NCBI GenBank assembly: GCA_022592435.1
Contig: JABYQS010000003.1
Location: 62,001 to 126,000 of the forward strand
Direction of reading: 5' to 3'
DNA: 64,000 bases
Origin: Cerioporus squamosus
Lineage: Eukaryota > Basidiomycota > Agaricomycetes > Polyporales > Polyporaceae
Positions 46,674 to 58,103 of this stretch are shown one piece after another (the stretch's first letter is position 1; each line of letters begins with the position of its first letter). The notes beneath the pieces are model-generated. The model was not told the DNA's origin. It did no database searches and worked only from the letters and a program-made list of their open reading frames with translations. Position numbers and translations under genes: made by a program.

Positions 46674-47924
46674 ATGTTGGTAACCGCCGTTGTGGCAGTC
46701 TTGTTGGCAGTTTCTGGTGCCCTTGCTGGACCTGCTATATCTACAAGGTGCATTGGACCTCTCTCTCTTTATCGGCAATCTCGTTCTTGTACTCATGCAC
46801 GGCGACAGGACATGTGGAACCACCATTTCCCCTGAGAAGCTTCTGGCACATGAGGCGCACTTCCAGGCCAACAAGGTCGCCAAGACTGAAGCAGCAGCCG
46901 CGACCGCCACCGTGAACGTATTCTGGCACGTCATCAGCCAGGTATGCTCATACGCTCCTCAGTGCGAATGTTATCGCTCACCCAGCTGTATCGCACAGGA
47001 CTCCACCCTTGCTGGTGGTAACATCCCGTATGTGTCTTTCTTCCGTGCTGTATGCGACGCCATAAGTAATTGCGTTATCAGAGACTCCATGATTGCGGAC
47101 CAAATAACCGTTCTGAACGAAGGCTATGCGCCATCTGGCCTGCAGTTTGTTCTCAAAAACACCACTCGCACCGTCAACTGGAACTATTTCAACCAGGCTG
47201 GTCCGGGGACCTCTGTTCAGACCCAGATGAAGCAAGAGGTCTGTACTCTACAGTGTGGGCATGGTCAACTCAAGCGACTGATAACAACGGTCTAGCTCCG
47301 GCAAGGGGGCGTTGCTGACTTCAACGTTTACACTGTCGGGTGAGTCGCGGTACCGTATGTAGTGCACCGTCATTAAAACCCGCCTTTGTGACATAGGTTC
47401 ACAGCGCCTGCGGACGTTGGGCTGTTGGGCTATTCCACGTTCCCGGCTGACTATGCGGGTAACTCGAAAGATGATGGGTCCGTCATCCTGTTCTCGTCAC
47501 TTCCCGGCGGGTCTACCGACCGTTTCAACGAGGGCAAGGTATGTGACCGTCAAGGCAGCATCCCGAAGATTGCTCACGAGGACCGTTCGATAGACGTTGA
47601 CGCATGAAGCCGGCCACTGGGTGGGCCTCTACCATACCTTCATGGGTGGCTGCAGTGGTGTGGGAGACATGGTAGATGACACGCCTCCCGAGGCGACGCC
47701 TGCTAGCGGATGCCCGACCGGTCGCGACACATGTACAAGTGCCGGACTCGACCCCATCAACAACTTCATGGACTACTCCGACGACAGGTGGGTTAATCCG
47801 TTATCGCGTGCCCAGTCGGGAGCTGATACTGTATGCACACCTTAGCTGCATGACCCAGTTCACGCCTGGTCAAAGCACCCGCATGGCGGACCAGTTGCGT
47901 ACTTACCGGGGCATCAACATATGA
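46674..47924 (+). CDS. Secreted pappalysin-type (M43B) metalloprotease 1
   Basis: Eight exons: 46674..46747, 46809..46941, 46999..47027, 47082..47238, 47296..47339, 47397..47538, 47594..47787, 47846..47924; 283 aa. The start [20 protein letters not shown] is a signal peptide. The zinc site [11 protein letters not shown] is the metzincin HExxHxxGxxH, and the Met-turn lies in [34 protein letters not shown] and [13 protein letters not shown] match fungal extracellular metalloproteases of the M43B/MEP1 kind. A cleaved propeptide is not obvious. The product should be a small secreted protease for protein breakdown. The tandem copy at 48703 has the same end but fewer introns. Confidence 0.9.
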
Positions 47925-48702
47925 GGACACGCTGCTAAGAACATGACGCACGGATTTTCGTCGCAACGTGTCGAGATGTGTAGATCGTCGTTTGTATTGA
48001 CGCATCGAGCCGCGATAAGGCTGGTAGGATTGTGCAAACATCACCGTTGCTCGCCGTACGCGTGCCGACCAAAGATGGCAGGGTTGTTGTGGCATGATGC
48101 TGTTGAGTACGGCTCGGAAGCGGTTTCCCTCTTTCAATGCTGACTAGTCTGATAGAGCGTGGTTGATCTCTATGCGGCTCTACCAAAATACCGAACGAGA
48201 TGACATGGGCATACGGGACGATGTCTTGGCACTTCTTCCATACGTGCTCCGTTGCGCCCAGAACAAGATAACCAACGCTGTCGGTGATGAAGAAGCTCAA
48301 TCCGGCGATCTCGACAGCGTCTACGCCCTGGCACATGGTGGGCGCACTTCGACCGCGCAATCCGCGTCCGAGTCGTTGTCAGGTGCTTGGCCTTGTGCGG
48401 ACATACGTTGGAGCATCGCCTTCTTTCTCGCTTTCGACAGTCGTTGAGACCATCTGCTCCGGGTGGCCCGTTGCATGTGGGGCATATCGGAGCATACCGT
48501 GGTGCCGTGATAGTCTGCCAACGCAGCTTCGAATGCAGTGCGTTGCGGGGGACAGCGCCGGCAGGCATACCTGCCGCGAAGAGGTATAAAAGATGAGCGG
48601 GTTGAGCTGGGGGTCTCTAACGACACCGTCCACACTCGGTTCGTCAACGTCAGAGACAGCGTCAGCTTCAGCCTCCAGAGCCTCGCATTCGTCTTCGTCG
48701 AC
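47925..48702. promoter_or_regulatory. Upstream region of the second metalloprotease gene
   Basis: About 780 bases. Short frames on the minus strand do not resemble any protein. TATAAA at 48585..48590 lies 112 bases before the start, and the perfect palindrome GCAGGCATACCTGC-like sequence at about 48561-48574 is a possible regulatory site. Confidence 0.4.
48585..48590 (+). promoter_or_regulatory. TATA box of metalloprotease 2
   Basis: TATAAA in the context AGGTATAAAAGATG, 112 bases upstream of ATG 48703. Confidence 0.6.
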
Positions 48703-49823
48703 ATGTTCAGGTCTGCTGCTCTCGCTCTCCTCCTTTCCGCGTCCGCCGTTCTCGGCACGCCTGCGTTCACCAACCAGACGGCCAAGTACACCACAAGGTG
48801 AGCCCTTCCATCGTACAGGGGCTGCGGTGCATCGTTACTGATTATCCGGGTCGAACTCGACAGGTCGTGCGGTACCACCATCTCTGACGAAAAGCTTGCA
48901 ACCAATGAGGCTCACTTCCTCGCGAACTACGTCCCGAGGCCCGCGTCGCTGACCAACGCGGCGGCTGCGGCGACGGTGTCCGTCTACTTCCACGTCATTA
49001 GCAAGGACTCCACTACTGCTGGCGGGAACATCCCGTAAGTGACTGACGTGCATCATGTAGCAAGACAGAAACTGATATATCTGGCTTTAGTGACTCTCAG
49101 ATCGCGGACCAGATCGACGTCCTCAACGAGGACTACGCGTCCGCGGGTCTCTCGTTCGTCCTCGCGGGGACGGACCGCACTGTCAACTCGCAGTGGTTCA
49201 ACCAGGTCGGCCCCGATTCTTCCCTCCAGACCACTATGAAGCGCCAGCTCCGCAAGGGTGGCAAGGCCGACCTCAACGTCTACACTGTGGGCTTCACCAG
49301 TGGCTCTGGCGAGGGTCTCCTCGGTTACTCTACCTTCCCTTCGGACTACAGCAGCAATCCGACTGATGATGGCTGCGTCATCCTCTTCTCTTCCCTCCCT
49401 GGTGGCAGCACTGCGCGCTTTAACGAGGGCAAGGTACATTTTCTGTCCTCACCATGCCCCTACGGTTTGCTGACTGCTTCCCGGTAGACTCTGACCCACG
49501 AGGCCGGACACTGGGTCGGTCTGTACCACACCTTCCAGGGTGGCTGCAGCGGCTCCGGCGACAGTGTCTCTGACACGCCCGCTGAATCCTCCCCTGCCAG
49601 CGGCTGCCCGACGGGTCGTGACACCTGCTCCAGCTCGGGTGTCGACCCCATCCACAACTACATGGACTACTCCGACGACAGGTTCGTGCCATTATGACAT
49701 TGACATGATGGTTTTGCGTGGCAAACTGACTGACCTACGAACAGCTGCATGACCGAGTTCACTCCCGGTCAGGCTACTCGCTTGGCGGGCCAGCTCCGCA
49801 CGTACCGCGGCATATCCATCTAG
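48703..49823 (+). CDS. Secreted pappalysin-type (M43B) metalloprotease 2
   Basis: Five exons (48703..48797, 48864..49034, 49091..49433, 49488..49681, 49745..49823), 293 aa. The signal peptide is [20 protein letters not shown], with a short putative propeptide ([11 protein letters not shown]). Catalytic [11 protein letters not shown] and the Met-turn NYMDYSDD are intact, and the cysteines of [18 protein letters not shown] and CMTEF are shared with copy 1. Compared with that copy, three introns are missing, and the exons bracketing the zinc site have identical lengths (194 and 79 nt). Codon usage is more biased than in copy 1 (mostly C-ending codons), which suggests higher expression. Confidence 0.92.
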
Positions 49824-50202
49824 ACACCAACGGAGTTCGGGGAAAACATGCGGATATATATGCTGCCTGAGGACCTGCACGGTCTTACGAGCACATGTAG
49901 TAGTAGTCGCAGACAATCACCGTTGACCACTAGTGGTTTGAACTCCTACGTGAGCATCGCACGCAGAAGTGGGGTGAGGGTCGCTTGAAGCCGCTGCGAT
50001 TCAACACGACGGTAAGTTGTAAAGCTCGGCCCCGTTACTGTGACTGGTTCATATCAGTACTCGAGTTCTCAGTTGAATACGATGCATGTTGTGTTCACGC
50101 TAGCGCCGAGCATGGTCCGCGTCATCAGGCAGACGGGTCGGAACCGCGCGCCTGTGTCTTGCTTCTTATCTGCCTCCTCAACGTCCTTGAGCCACCCTCG
50201 CC
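49824..50202. other. Intergenic region, no gene seen
   Basis: About 380 bases between co-directional genes. No recognisable coding sequence. Confidence 0.4.
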
Positions 50203-51559
50203 ATGCCCATCATTCACGATATACCCATCGACCGTCCGCGTGAACACGCCTACTCTCACGATCAGTACAGCTGGGAGCTGTACATCATCCTAAAACAAGA
50301 GCTCTTTTATGACTATCGACAGCAACCACCTTACCGAAAGCTATTCTCTGACGCTTTACGAGAATGGGCCGAGTGCCCTCGGGAGCGGTTGGAGAGAGGT
50401 GCACTCCTGATGGACGGCCCGTCTATGCTCGAGCTGTCCTTGAGGTAGATTGGTGTTCCCATCCTTCAAAAATCAGTACTAATTCGAAGTGTAGGAACCT
50501 CTCGCAGGTGGATCTCAGGGTCTCCCCGGAGAAAACGCTGGGCATGATGAAGGACCTGACCGGTATCATCAATAGAGACGACGGCACGATTTCGCACGTC
50601 TTCGGGAGTACAAGACTCATCCAGCTCCGCGCAATGGCTGCCATCGTATACACGAAGTTCCGCTCGCTCAACTGGTCGCAGCAAACGGAGTCGCTCAGCT
50701 CCCTTCAGGACGGCTTCATGTTCAGCCAGATCGCCGACTTCGCCGACTTGTGCGCCATGGCCGACTTTCTCCCGCCGATTGTCATCCGCGTCATGAGCTG
50801 GTTCGCCATGCTCAACGTGCGGTTCGGGGTCGACTTGCGCAACAAAGTCCCGAGCATGAGAAAGAACAAGGATATATGGAAGGCTTGGGACGGCTACGTG
50901 CTCGATATGGCCTCCCGGGAGCGCGTGCGATTGGCCAAGGTCGCTAAAGCCCCCAACGTGTATCGCTGCGCAGCGGACGGCTGTGACGTACAAGCAGTCC
51001 ACAAGGGCGCATTCAAGAAGTGCCCCGGAAGTTGTTCCGGTCGCAACGAAGCGCACTACTGCAGCAAAGATTGCCAGCGGAAGGTCTGTGCTAATATGTC
51101 CTTGACGGTCCTTTGCGATCTTATGATGATCATGACGCAGCACTGGATGGTTCACCGTTATCTGTGCACCAGAGATTCGCCCACAACCATTATAGACGAC
51201 GACGACGACGATCCCGAATGGATGGATATCGAGATTTACGACCCGACGTATGACGACGACGACAACCTAGAGGACGACGCAGTCTGGGCAACAATGGAAG
51301 GCTCCGAGATATTGATCGACATTCCTCTGTCGAGCGTTAGCTGGTATCGGAAAGACGAGGTTCTCCGGATACGCACCAAGACATTCAGTCCCGCGTTCTT
51401 ACGATCATATAAGCGGCTCTGGCAGCTATCACGAGCTGATCGCAGGTTTAGGCAAGAGGGTCAGTACCCCTCTATTTTCCAGAAAATGCCAGCATACTGA
51501 TAGGGATGTCAGAACTTCTACCGTGGCCAGATCGTATAGGCGGAGGCCTTGGTATATAG
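50203..51559 (+). CDS. MYND zinc-finger protein 1
   Basis: Four exons (50203..50444, 50495..51083, 51141..51459, 51504..51559), 401 aa; without the last intron it would end at 51500. Residues 1-250 are helical and unlike known domains. A MYND-type finger follows: YRCAADGCDVQ, FKKCPGSCSGRNEAHYCSKDCQRKHWMVHRYLC, with cysteines and histidine in the usual C-x4-C...C-x3-C...H-x3-C style. MYND fingers mediate protein contacts, often with proline-rich partners. After it comes an Asp-rich run (DDDDDDPEWMDIE), then EILIDIPLSSVSW and SPAFLRSYKRLW. The paralogue at 54093 has the same four-exon layout, which supports the fourth exon. Confidence 0.82.
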
Positions 51560-51748
51560 TTTATATGAAGCGTAGAGTATGAGACATCTATGATGATAAC
51601 TCGATGTGCCGTAACCTGATTATAAAGAGCCCCATACCATGGCTACAAGCCGTGAACGTTAGCAGATATACGGTATTAGGTGCGACGAAGCGAGGCGGGG
51701 AACTGAGACAACAATGAGCGCAGCTTCAGCAAGTACTGGGAATACAAT

Positions 51749-53870
51749 CTACGTTGGTTCCAGCGCTGATTCGTCGCAAATACGGCTCCCATCCCAGTAC
51801 ACTTTGGGCACGACCTCCACCAAAGGCGCAAGCTGAGCCATGTTCGCACAGCAGCATCCTTGGAACCGCACAGAGGTGATGTCGGCGGCTCCCAGTGCGC
51901 GCCGCATGAGGAGACACTTGAGAATGGCCACAACACTGAGGCCATACTTCGCCTTCTTTGCTTGGAAGCGCATGATGGTAACCATGTCCGCATGGAATCC
52001 GAGGGGAGGGTGAGTTCCTGCCGGGACTTCGAGGTCGACATCGACGAAGTCGAGAACGATGAGATTCGGGAAGAGGAGCGCAGCCTGTTTGTCGTTCGTG
52101 CTCACGTCGGCTTGGGATACAGCAGCCTCGGTCTCGGGCTCCGCCATGTCCGTGTCCTCGTCTGTCCGACCACCATGCTTCTCCCTTCCCGTCACATCGT
52201 CCGCCACGAAGCCCGCCCAGTGGAATTCATCCGTAGAATCGGCCTGCATGTCACCCGGAAGGGCTCTTGCAAGGATCGCAGGAACGCCAAACGCGGTGAT
52301 GCCATGTGCGCGTAGTACCTGGACGTTGCGCGCACCTTGCATCGTCTGCGCCCACCGGGCTCCCATCAAGCAATCTCCGATGTCCACCGTATGCACTGAG
52401 GACAGGTCAAGAGCCGCCAGAGTTGAGGTCGCAAGCGCGTCTGTCGCGGGCCTGGAAACGCATCCGACGACGAATCGGGGATGTCCCTGGGGAATGACAA
52501 GGGAATTTGTGACAGCTGTCCCGATGGCAGGTTGTACACCTTGCTGCGACGCCGGGATGGTCCAGATCTGGAATGACACGAAGTCTTCCTCAAGGGGCTC
52601 CCGATCCCGATACGCGATGCGTACTATGGATAGGTCCTTGAAGAGCGTAGTGATTGCGGTACGAAGCTGGACTAGGGACACGTCTGATGGAAGTGCGAAT
52701 GGGAAGGAGTTGTAGTGGTGGTGTATGGCGGTGGAAGGAGGAAGTTTGAGATGCTTGACGTGACACACGAAAGCGTCGACACTCGCCCGTATGCGCAGTT
52801 CTTTCAGCATGGGGAGCGACACGGTCTCGTAAGCTTCCCCGTCGCTCCCCCAAGGAACCGACCAGTCGATGTCAAGCTCCTCGAGCGCCGGCATCCTGCG
52901 CAGCATAGTCTGCCAGCGTCCATAGTCAGGCGCCACGCGGAGCGACGAGCACTGGCAAGAGTCGATCGTGAGCTTGCGCAGGGAGGCGCCGAAGAGTGGA
53001 CTGGAGAGGTGGATGCGGATCCCTCCCACGAAGAGAGATCGTAGCTTCGGAGCCTGAAGCCCAAAGAGCGCCTTCGGGAGGCTGACCGGTGCAGACCGCT
53101 GGTCGCCCTGCTCGAAACAGGTGCCAGGCATGGCTTGAACGTGCAGAACCTCGAGTAGAGGAGCGGGGTCATCGAACGATTCCCAGATTTCATCCGTGTC
53201 GAAGTCCTTCTCGATGAATATTGAGAGTTCGCGGATGCGGGGCAGCAGCTCCTTGACGAGGTCCAGCGCACACGATCCGTTCTGGTAGAACGCGTCTGGA
53301 TTGAGGCACGAGTCGCAATGCAGACCGGGGCTATTGATGGTGAGGACAACGGTGAGGGGGAGACCGCGGGCTCGCCTCACAAGGTCCCTAATGTACCAGA
53401 GCCTGATCCGCTCTTCGAAGGCGATCCATGTCCAGAGGTTGGCGCAGTTGAGTGCGATCTCACGCCAGTGATGACAGACCTGCGCGACGTTGAGCCACTT
53501 GTAAAACGACTGGTGAATCTCGCTATCGCCCTTGGCTGCGTGCACCGCAACCCGTTCCCTGCGTATAATCGCGGCTTGGCACAGGAAGATCTCGGCAAGT
53601 ATCTCCGGAGGGAGTCTTGTGACGGTAGGATTCCGAGAGTTCAACTCCCTTTTCAGCTTGGTTGCCCGAGCGACATGGAATGCGATCTGCTCTCTCAACT
53701 TCCGCTGTTCGCTAGCAAGATGTTATCAGCAGGGATCAACTCATAAATGTGCTCGAAACATACGGAGTGTCCAGTTTCGGGTCGCCTTCCTCAACTGGTA
53801 GTTCGATAGTTGGGTCGTACGCCGAGTCGCCCTCTGAGTCGTCCGATATGCGGTCGACTTCGGGGTCCAT
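51749..53870 (-). CDS. F-box-like protein 3
   Basis: Two exons, 53870..53764 (MDPEVDRISDDSEGDSAYDP, acidic) and 53711..51749; 689 aa. The F-box-like region is VTRLPPEILAEIFLCQAA and VAQVCHHWREIALNCANLWTWIAFEE. Leucine-rich repeats follow (LRKLTIDSCQCSS, LEELDIDWSVPW, LPMLKELRIRA). The end FQGCCCANMAQLAPLVEVV, WDGSRI matches the other copies. The gene converges on the MYND gene at 50203 and is divergent from the MYND gene at 54093. It probably acts as a substrate adaptor of an SCF ubiquitin ligase; targets unknown. Confidence 0.85.
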
Positions 53871-54092
53871 AGTGTGCACCCCTCGTCGTTGTGACAATTA
53901 TGTCCCGTAAGTGAGCTGTCGGCGCCGCCTTGCTGTCTCCCCTCGTTAGCGCCCCGAGTTGCCCAGCACGCGATTGACGCGGTCAGGTGCAATTCGCGTG
54001 ACTTATGTAACAAACTGAAGTCTTCCGATTCCGGAAGTCTTTCCCATATTCAAGTTGGCACAGCAATCTCTCCTCCCAAGACCATCGCCCTC
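53871..54092. promoter_or_regulatory. Shared promoter of F-box 3 and MYND 2
   Basis: 222 bases between divergent start codons; no gene and no clear TATA element. Confidence 0.4.
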
Positions 54093-55473
54093 ATGTCGAT
54101 TGTTCATGACGTGCCGTTCAACCTCAGTTGCAACCCGTCTACACCTTGCGAGCTCGATCTCGAGGTGTATATCATTCTCAAGCAGCTAGTTTACTACGAT
54201 CACCGGCATCCTCCCAGTAGCCAAGAATTACATGCTGAACGCAAGCGCGCCCTCGAACCTACAACGCTGAAGCACCTGCAGCGACGAGCATTGCTACATG
54301 ATGGACCGGCTATGCTCGAGCTCGGGTTGAGGTATGTCCGTTCTAGTCCAAGGGGATGCCGATCCGATCTTATGGCATGGTAATCATCGCAGTGACTTGC
54401 TTACTGCCGTTTCCACTTCAACACAGGAGGCTCGCTCAACTCGACCGTCCTCCCTTGGTACCTGAGGATCCGACGCAGGACTGGGACAACTTATACTGCC
54501 TCACCGGAATCATGACCAACGACGATGGCAGGCAGCCACCGTATATCTACAACCACACCCTCTTGGTGCGGCTTTGCGCCCTCACGAGCCTATCCTGGAT
54601 TTTCTTCAAATGCTACTACGTGAGCAAAGCCCAGGTCTCGCTCTATACCCTGCGCCGCGATGAACTCCTGCGGAAAGCTGCGAATTACGCGGCTCTGGCC
54701 GCTGACTTCGACTTCTTGCCTCCCTTCAGTCTCTACCTGGCTGGCTGGTTCAAGAGCCTTCAGGCGCTCCATGGGATCGATATACGTGGACTAGAGGTCT
54801 ACAAAGAATATGCGGCTTGGTGGGAGGCGTACGACGCGTACGCCGCGCGGCGCCACTCGGAGGAGCAAAGCAGGCTTGCCAAAGTCGCCAAGGCCCCTAA
54901 CCGTTATCGTTGTGCCGCGGACGAATGCCCTGTCCAAGTGTTGAATGGACGGGCGTTGCGGAAGTGTGGTGGACCCTGTCCGTCTAACAGCAAGCCACAC
55001 TATTGCAGTGCGGAGTGTCAGAGCCAGGTTTGACATATTCAACCGTGCGTGGCGACACCGCTAACCCCCCTTCCAACTTCGTAGCATTGGTTCGTTCACC
55101 GTTACTTCTGCAAAGCTGGAACAACCGATGTGTCAATACCTAACTGGGACGGTGACTCAGACTGGCAAGACATCGAGACCTACGATCCGCGTTGGCGCAG
55201 GCGGCCGACAGAGATAGAGGCATGGGCGGAAGTCAAGGGTGCTGAGGTTTTTGTAGACATCCCTTGCACTAGCAGGCATCGCAAGAACGAAGTCTTCCGC
55301 GTAAGGACAATGACGATGAGCCCTGCCTTCCTGAGACTCTACAAGGAGATCTGGGATTTGCCCCGTCACCTGCGGAAGAAAGTCGAGCCCGGTGAGTGTC
55401 ATCCTTTTCGTCAAACTTACACCGCTAACGACACATACGCCTTCTAGCACTTCTCAGTTGGACATCCCAATGA
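54093..55473 (+). CDS. MYND zinc-finger protein 2
   Basis: Four exons (54093..54331, 54427..55027, 55085..55391, 55448..55473), 390 aa. It is a paralogue of the gene at 50203: both start with a short helical region containing VYIILKQ or LYIILKQ, then DGPAMLEL or DGPSMLEL just before the first intron. The MYND finger reads YRCAADECPVQ, LRKCGGPCPSNSKPHYCSAECQSQHWFVHRYFC. The remainder, DIETYDPRW, FVDIPC and SPAFLRLYKEIWDLPRHLRKKV, parallels copy 1, ending in a very short fourth exon (ALLSWTSQ). Function unknown. Confidence 0.82.
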
Positions 55474-55594
55474 GCTGTTCGAAGCCTCGCATACTTCCAT
55501 GGCTAACCTCATAACCGGGCAATGTATAGCAAGCGTAGGTAGATGCCTGCTTGGTATACTAGTAGTGTACTAAGTACTATCATCATACAGCGTC

Positions 55595-57631
55595 TCATAG
55601 TTCTGGCACCCGTTGTCCGTCCCAACGCACCTCCGCCACTAACCCTACCAGTGGCATGAGTTGTTCTTTAAAATTCGCGCAATGGCATCCTTCGAACTCC
55701 ACGCGCACGAGGTCGGGAGCACCCTGTGTACGTCGCAACCTGAGGCACTTCGCAAGAGTCGCCACATCGAAACCATACTTCGTCCGGTTCGCCCGGAAGC
55801 GGAGGATGTCAACGGGGCTTGCGTGTCGGTAGCCCTGGAGACCCTTGTCCTTCGATCCATTGGGCAACATGAAGTCGACGTCGATCACCTGCAGAATGCG
55901 CAATCTCGGGAACAGCAAGTGAGTGGCGCTGTTGCTTCCCTCGTTATGACCGCTGTCCGCTCCATGATTGATCATCCTCAACATTTCGACACTTATTCCG
56001 TACTCCTCGCGTAAGTCCAGGGTGTCTTCGCTAGCCAGGCTATACCGAGCCCAATGCCACTCGTCCAACCCGGCCCTGATCTCCAGAGCGATTTGCACGG
56101 AGTCTAGGACATGCCTCCCCTCCGCTAACAAGGACGGTATGGCGAATGCGCACTGACCCGTGATGCGAAGCGCCTCGAGGGAGTCGGCATTCTGAAGGGC
56201 GGATGCCCATGCTCTCCCCGTGGTGAGGCCGTTGACGCGCAGCTGCCGCAATTTGGTGAGATCGAGTGCCTGCAAGGCGGTGACCACGGGCTGCTCCAAG
56301 CCGCTTTCAGACAGGCATTCGAGTGTCAGGCGCGGAGGTGGCATGTTGTTCGACGTCCAGCGGTCATTGGATGACCCTCCGACCGCGTCCTTCCCTTCGA
56401 CGGCCCATACGTGGCATATAGCGGCCTTTGGGTCTCTGGACCGCTGTATCGGAACCCCCAGCGCATAGGATATGTGGTGGATCGTCTTGCCCTCGAAGAT
56501 GGAGCCGAAAGCGCGTCGGAGGTGCTCTTTCGAGCCTGAGTCGACGATGTCTGGTATGCTGATGTGCAGAAGGGCAGTGGGAGGGACCCGGAGATGCATC
56601 AGGAAAGTGGCGACTCGCTGGCATTCTGCCGCTATGGTCAGTTGCTGAAGATGAGGCAGCGTCACTACATCGTACGCTTCGTGCAGCACGGATTGAGTTA
56701 TGCGCCACCAGGTGATTGTGAGTGTTTCGAGGAGCGTGAGCGGATGGATGAGATGGAGAAGGCGGCAGAGGTCGTCGTTCCCATCATCAAACTCGCATTT
56801 CGTGATCTCCAGATGTCTGAGCGAGTGTGCGAAAAGGGTGTTAGGCCAGTGGAAGCCAATCCCTGATATGGCCAAGGAGTGGAGCCGGGGCGTGTGGGAT
56901 GCAAAGAGCTCTGTGGGGAGGACGACGTATGGCCCACGCATCTCGGTGACGCGTGAACCTCCCACGGCCTCTACGCGCAGGACCTCCAGGACGTTGTTCG
57001 AAACGTCGAGATTGTCCCATATCTCGTCATGCTCCTCCCAGTCGATGTAGACGAGGAGTTCGCGCATGCGGGGCAGAACCGTACGCAGAAGTTCCAGGGC
57101 GGAATCGTAGTGCACATGGAAGCGCTCGGAGCTGAGACAACCACCACAGTAGGACCCGGGGTCGAAGATGGCGAAGACTACCGTGATTGGTACAGAGTCC
57201 CGTGCGCGTTGGAGCAAGACTTGGTAGAAGCCTTCCGGGACGCGGGGCTCAACCGCAAGCCACGTCCACAGCTTGACACAGCCGAGCGCGACTGTGCGCC
57301 AGTGATGGCAAACTTGCGATACGTTCATCCACGTGTAGAAGCTCGGGTGGACGAGGGCGTATGGGTCTGAGGATATGCCGCAAAGTCGCTCGTCGCGCAG
57401 CCTCGCAGCTTGAGTGAGAAAGATCTCGGACAGTATCTCGGGAGGGAGCCTGCCGATGGGAGTATGGGCATTATAACGAGTCTTCAGATGAACAAGCGTG
57501 TCCTCGGTGGAGGCAATCTGTTCTGCGAGCTGTTGTTGTTCACTGCAGTTTCGTATAGAGGTCGATGTCGGGGTGTGTCGAACATGATGATGTGGCCCGG
57601 AGAGTGACGTCAGAACGTGAACGAAGATCAT
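55595..57631 (-). CDS. F-box-like protein 4
   Basis: Single exon of 678 aa from ATG 57631. A predicted coiled stretch (QQLAEQIASTEDTLVHLKTRY) precedes the F-box-like region IGRLPPEILSEIFLTQAA and VSQVCHHWRTVALGCVKLWTWLAVEP. Leucine-rich segments follow (LRHLEITKCEFDD, LPHLQQLTIAAECQ, LTKLRQLRVNGL). The end FEGCHCANFKEQLMPLVGLV, WDGQRV shows the family's closing motif. It converges on the MYND gene at 54093, repeating the arrangement of the module to its left. The start codon could lie slightly downstream, because the first 30 residues are not conserved. Confidence 0.83.
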   Translation of the reverse strand: MIFVHVLTSLSGPHHHVRHTPTSTSIRNCSEQQQLAEQIASTEDTLVHLKTRYNAHTPIGRLPPEILSEIFLTQAARLRDERLCGISSDPYALVHPSFYTWMNVSQVCHHWRTVALGCVKLWTWLAVEPRVPEGFYQVLLQRARDSVPITVVFAIFDPGSYCGGCLSSERFHVHYDSALELLRTVLPRMRELLVYIDWEEHDEIWDNLDVSNNVLEVLRVEAVGGSRVTEMRGPYVVLPTELFASHTPRLHSLAISGIGFHWPNTLFAHSLRHLEITKCEFDDGNDDLCRLLHLIHPLTLLETLTITWWRITQSVLHEAYDVVTLPHLQQLTIAAECQRVATFLMHLRVPPTALLHISIPDIVDSGSKEHLRRAFGSIFEGKTIHHISYALGVPIQRSRDPKAAICHVWAVEGKDAVGGSSNDRWTSNNMPPPRLTLECLSESGLEQPVVTALQALDLTKLRQLRVNGLTTGRAWASALQNADSLEALRITGQCAFAIPSLLAEGRHVLDSVQIALEIRAGLDEWHWARYSLASEDTLDLREEYGISVEMLRMINHGADSGHNEGSNSATHLLFPRLRILQVIDVDFMLPNGSKDKGLQGYRHASPVDILRFRANRTKYGFDVATLAKCLRLRRTQGAPDLVRVEFEGCHCANFKEQLMPLVGLVAEVRWDGQRVPEL

Positions 57632-58103
57632 GCGACTGGCACGTACGGAGTAGAGTGTTCGGCGAGCATCCTACACAACATGGAACGGTCAGTTACAGCG
57701 TGCATGTGCGTTGTCAGTAGCGGGGAGGACGTACTTCCTGCAGGTAAGTAGTACACTTACACGTCCGAGTCTAAGATGTGGCATGTACGCAGTAGACGCG
57801 CATCAGAACTATCGCTCCAACGCGGTCACGTTTGACGCGTGTCGGTGGCTAAGTAGCGAAGACTTTGCGACTACTATGAACAAGTTGACCCCGACGCATT
57901 TGCATCAGTCCATTGAGTTGGCTCTTCACATCGCAATAATTATTTACGATCTGTCGCAGCACACCTCAGGCCAGACAGACAGCTGACGTTGGCACTTCGA
58001 CATGGATTGGATCACAGATCCTGCGCTACGTATCCTACATAAGGAGCCGTCGCATGGTGGCTTTCTTTCCCCATGTGCAGAAGGTCCAGAAGGCACGGGG
58101 AAG
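57632..58103. other. Intergenic region, no convincing gene
   Basis: About 470 bases. A 91-codon + strand frame (57711-57986) has no recognised features and is probably chance. The region should contain the F-box 4 promoter and the RRP8 3' end. Confidence 0.4.

Noticed and set aside
48170..48905. Minus-strand frames upstream of metalloprotease 2
   Set aside because: No family resemblance; the area has a TATA box for the + gene and the frames overlap its first exons.
50466..51155. 229-codon minus-strand frame opposite MYND 1
   Set aside because: Falls opposite the second MYND exon; the forward product has a clear zinc finger.
57711..57986. 91-codon + strand frame between F-box 4 and RRP8
   Set aside because: No conserved motif, no C/T-rich leader, and length within chance for GC-rich DNA.
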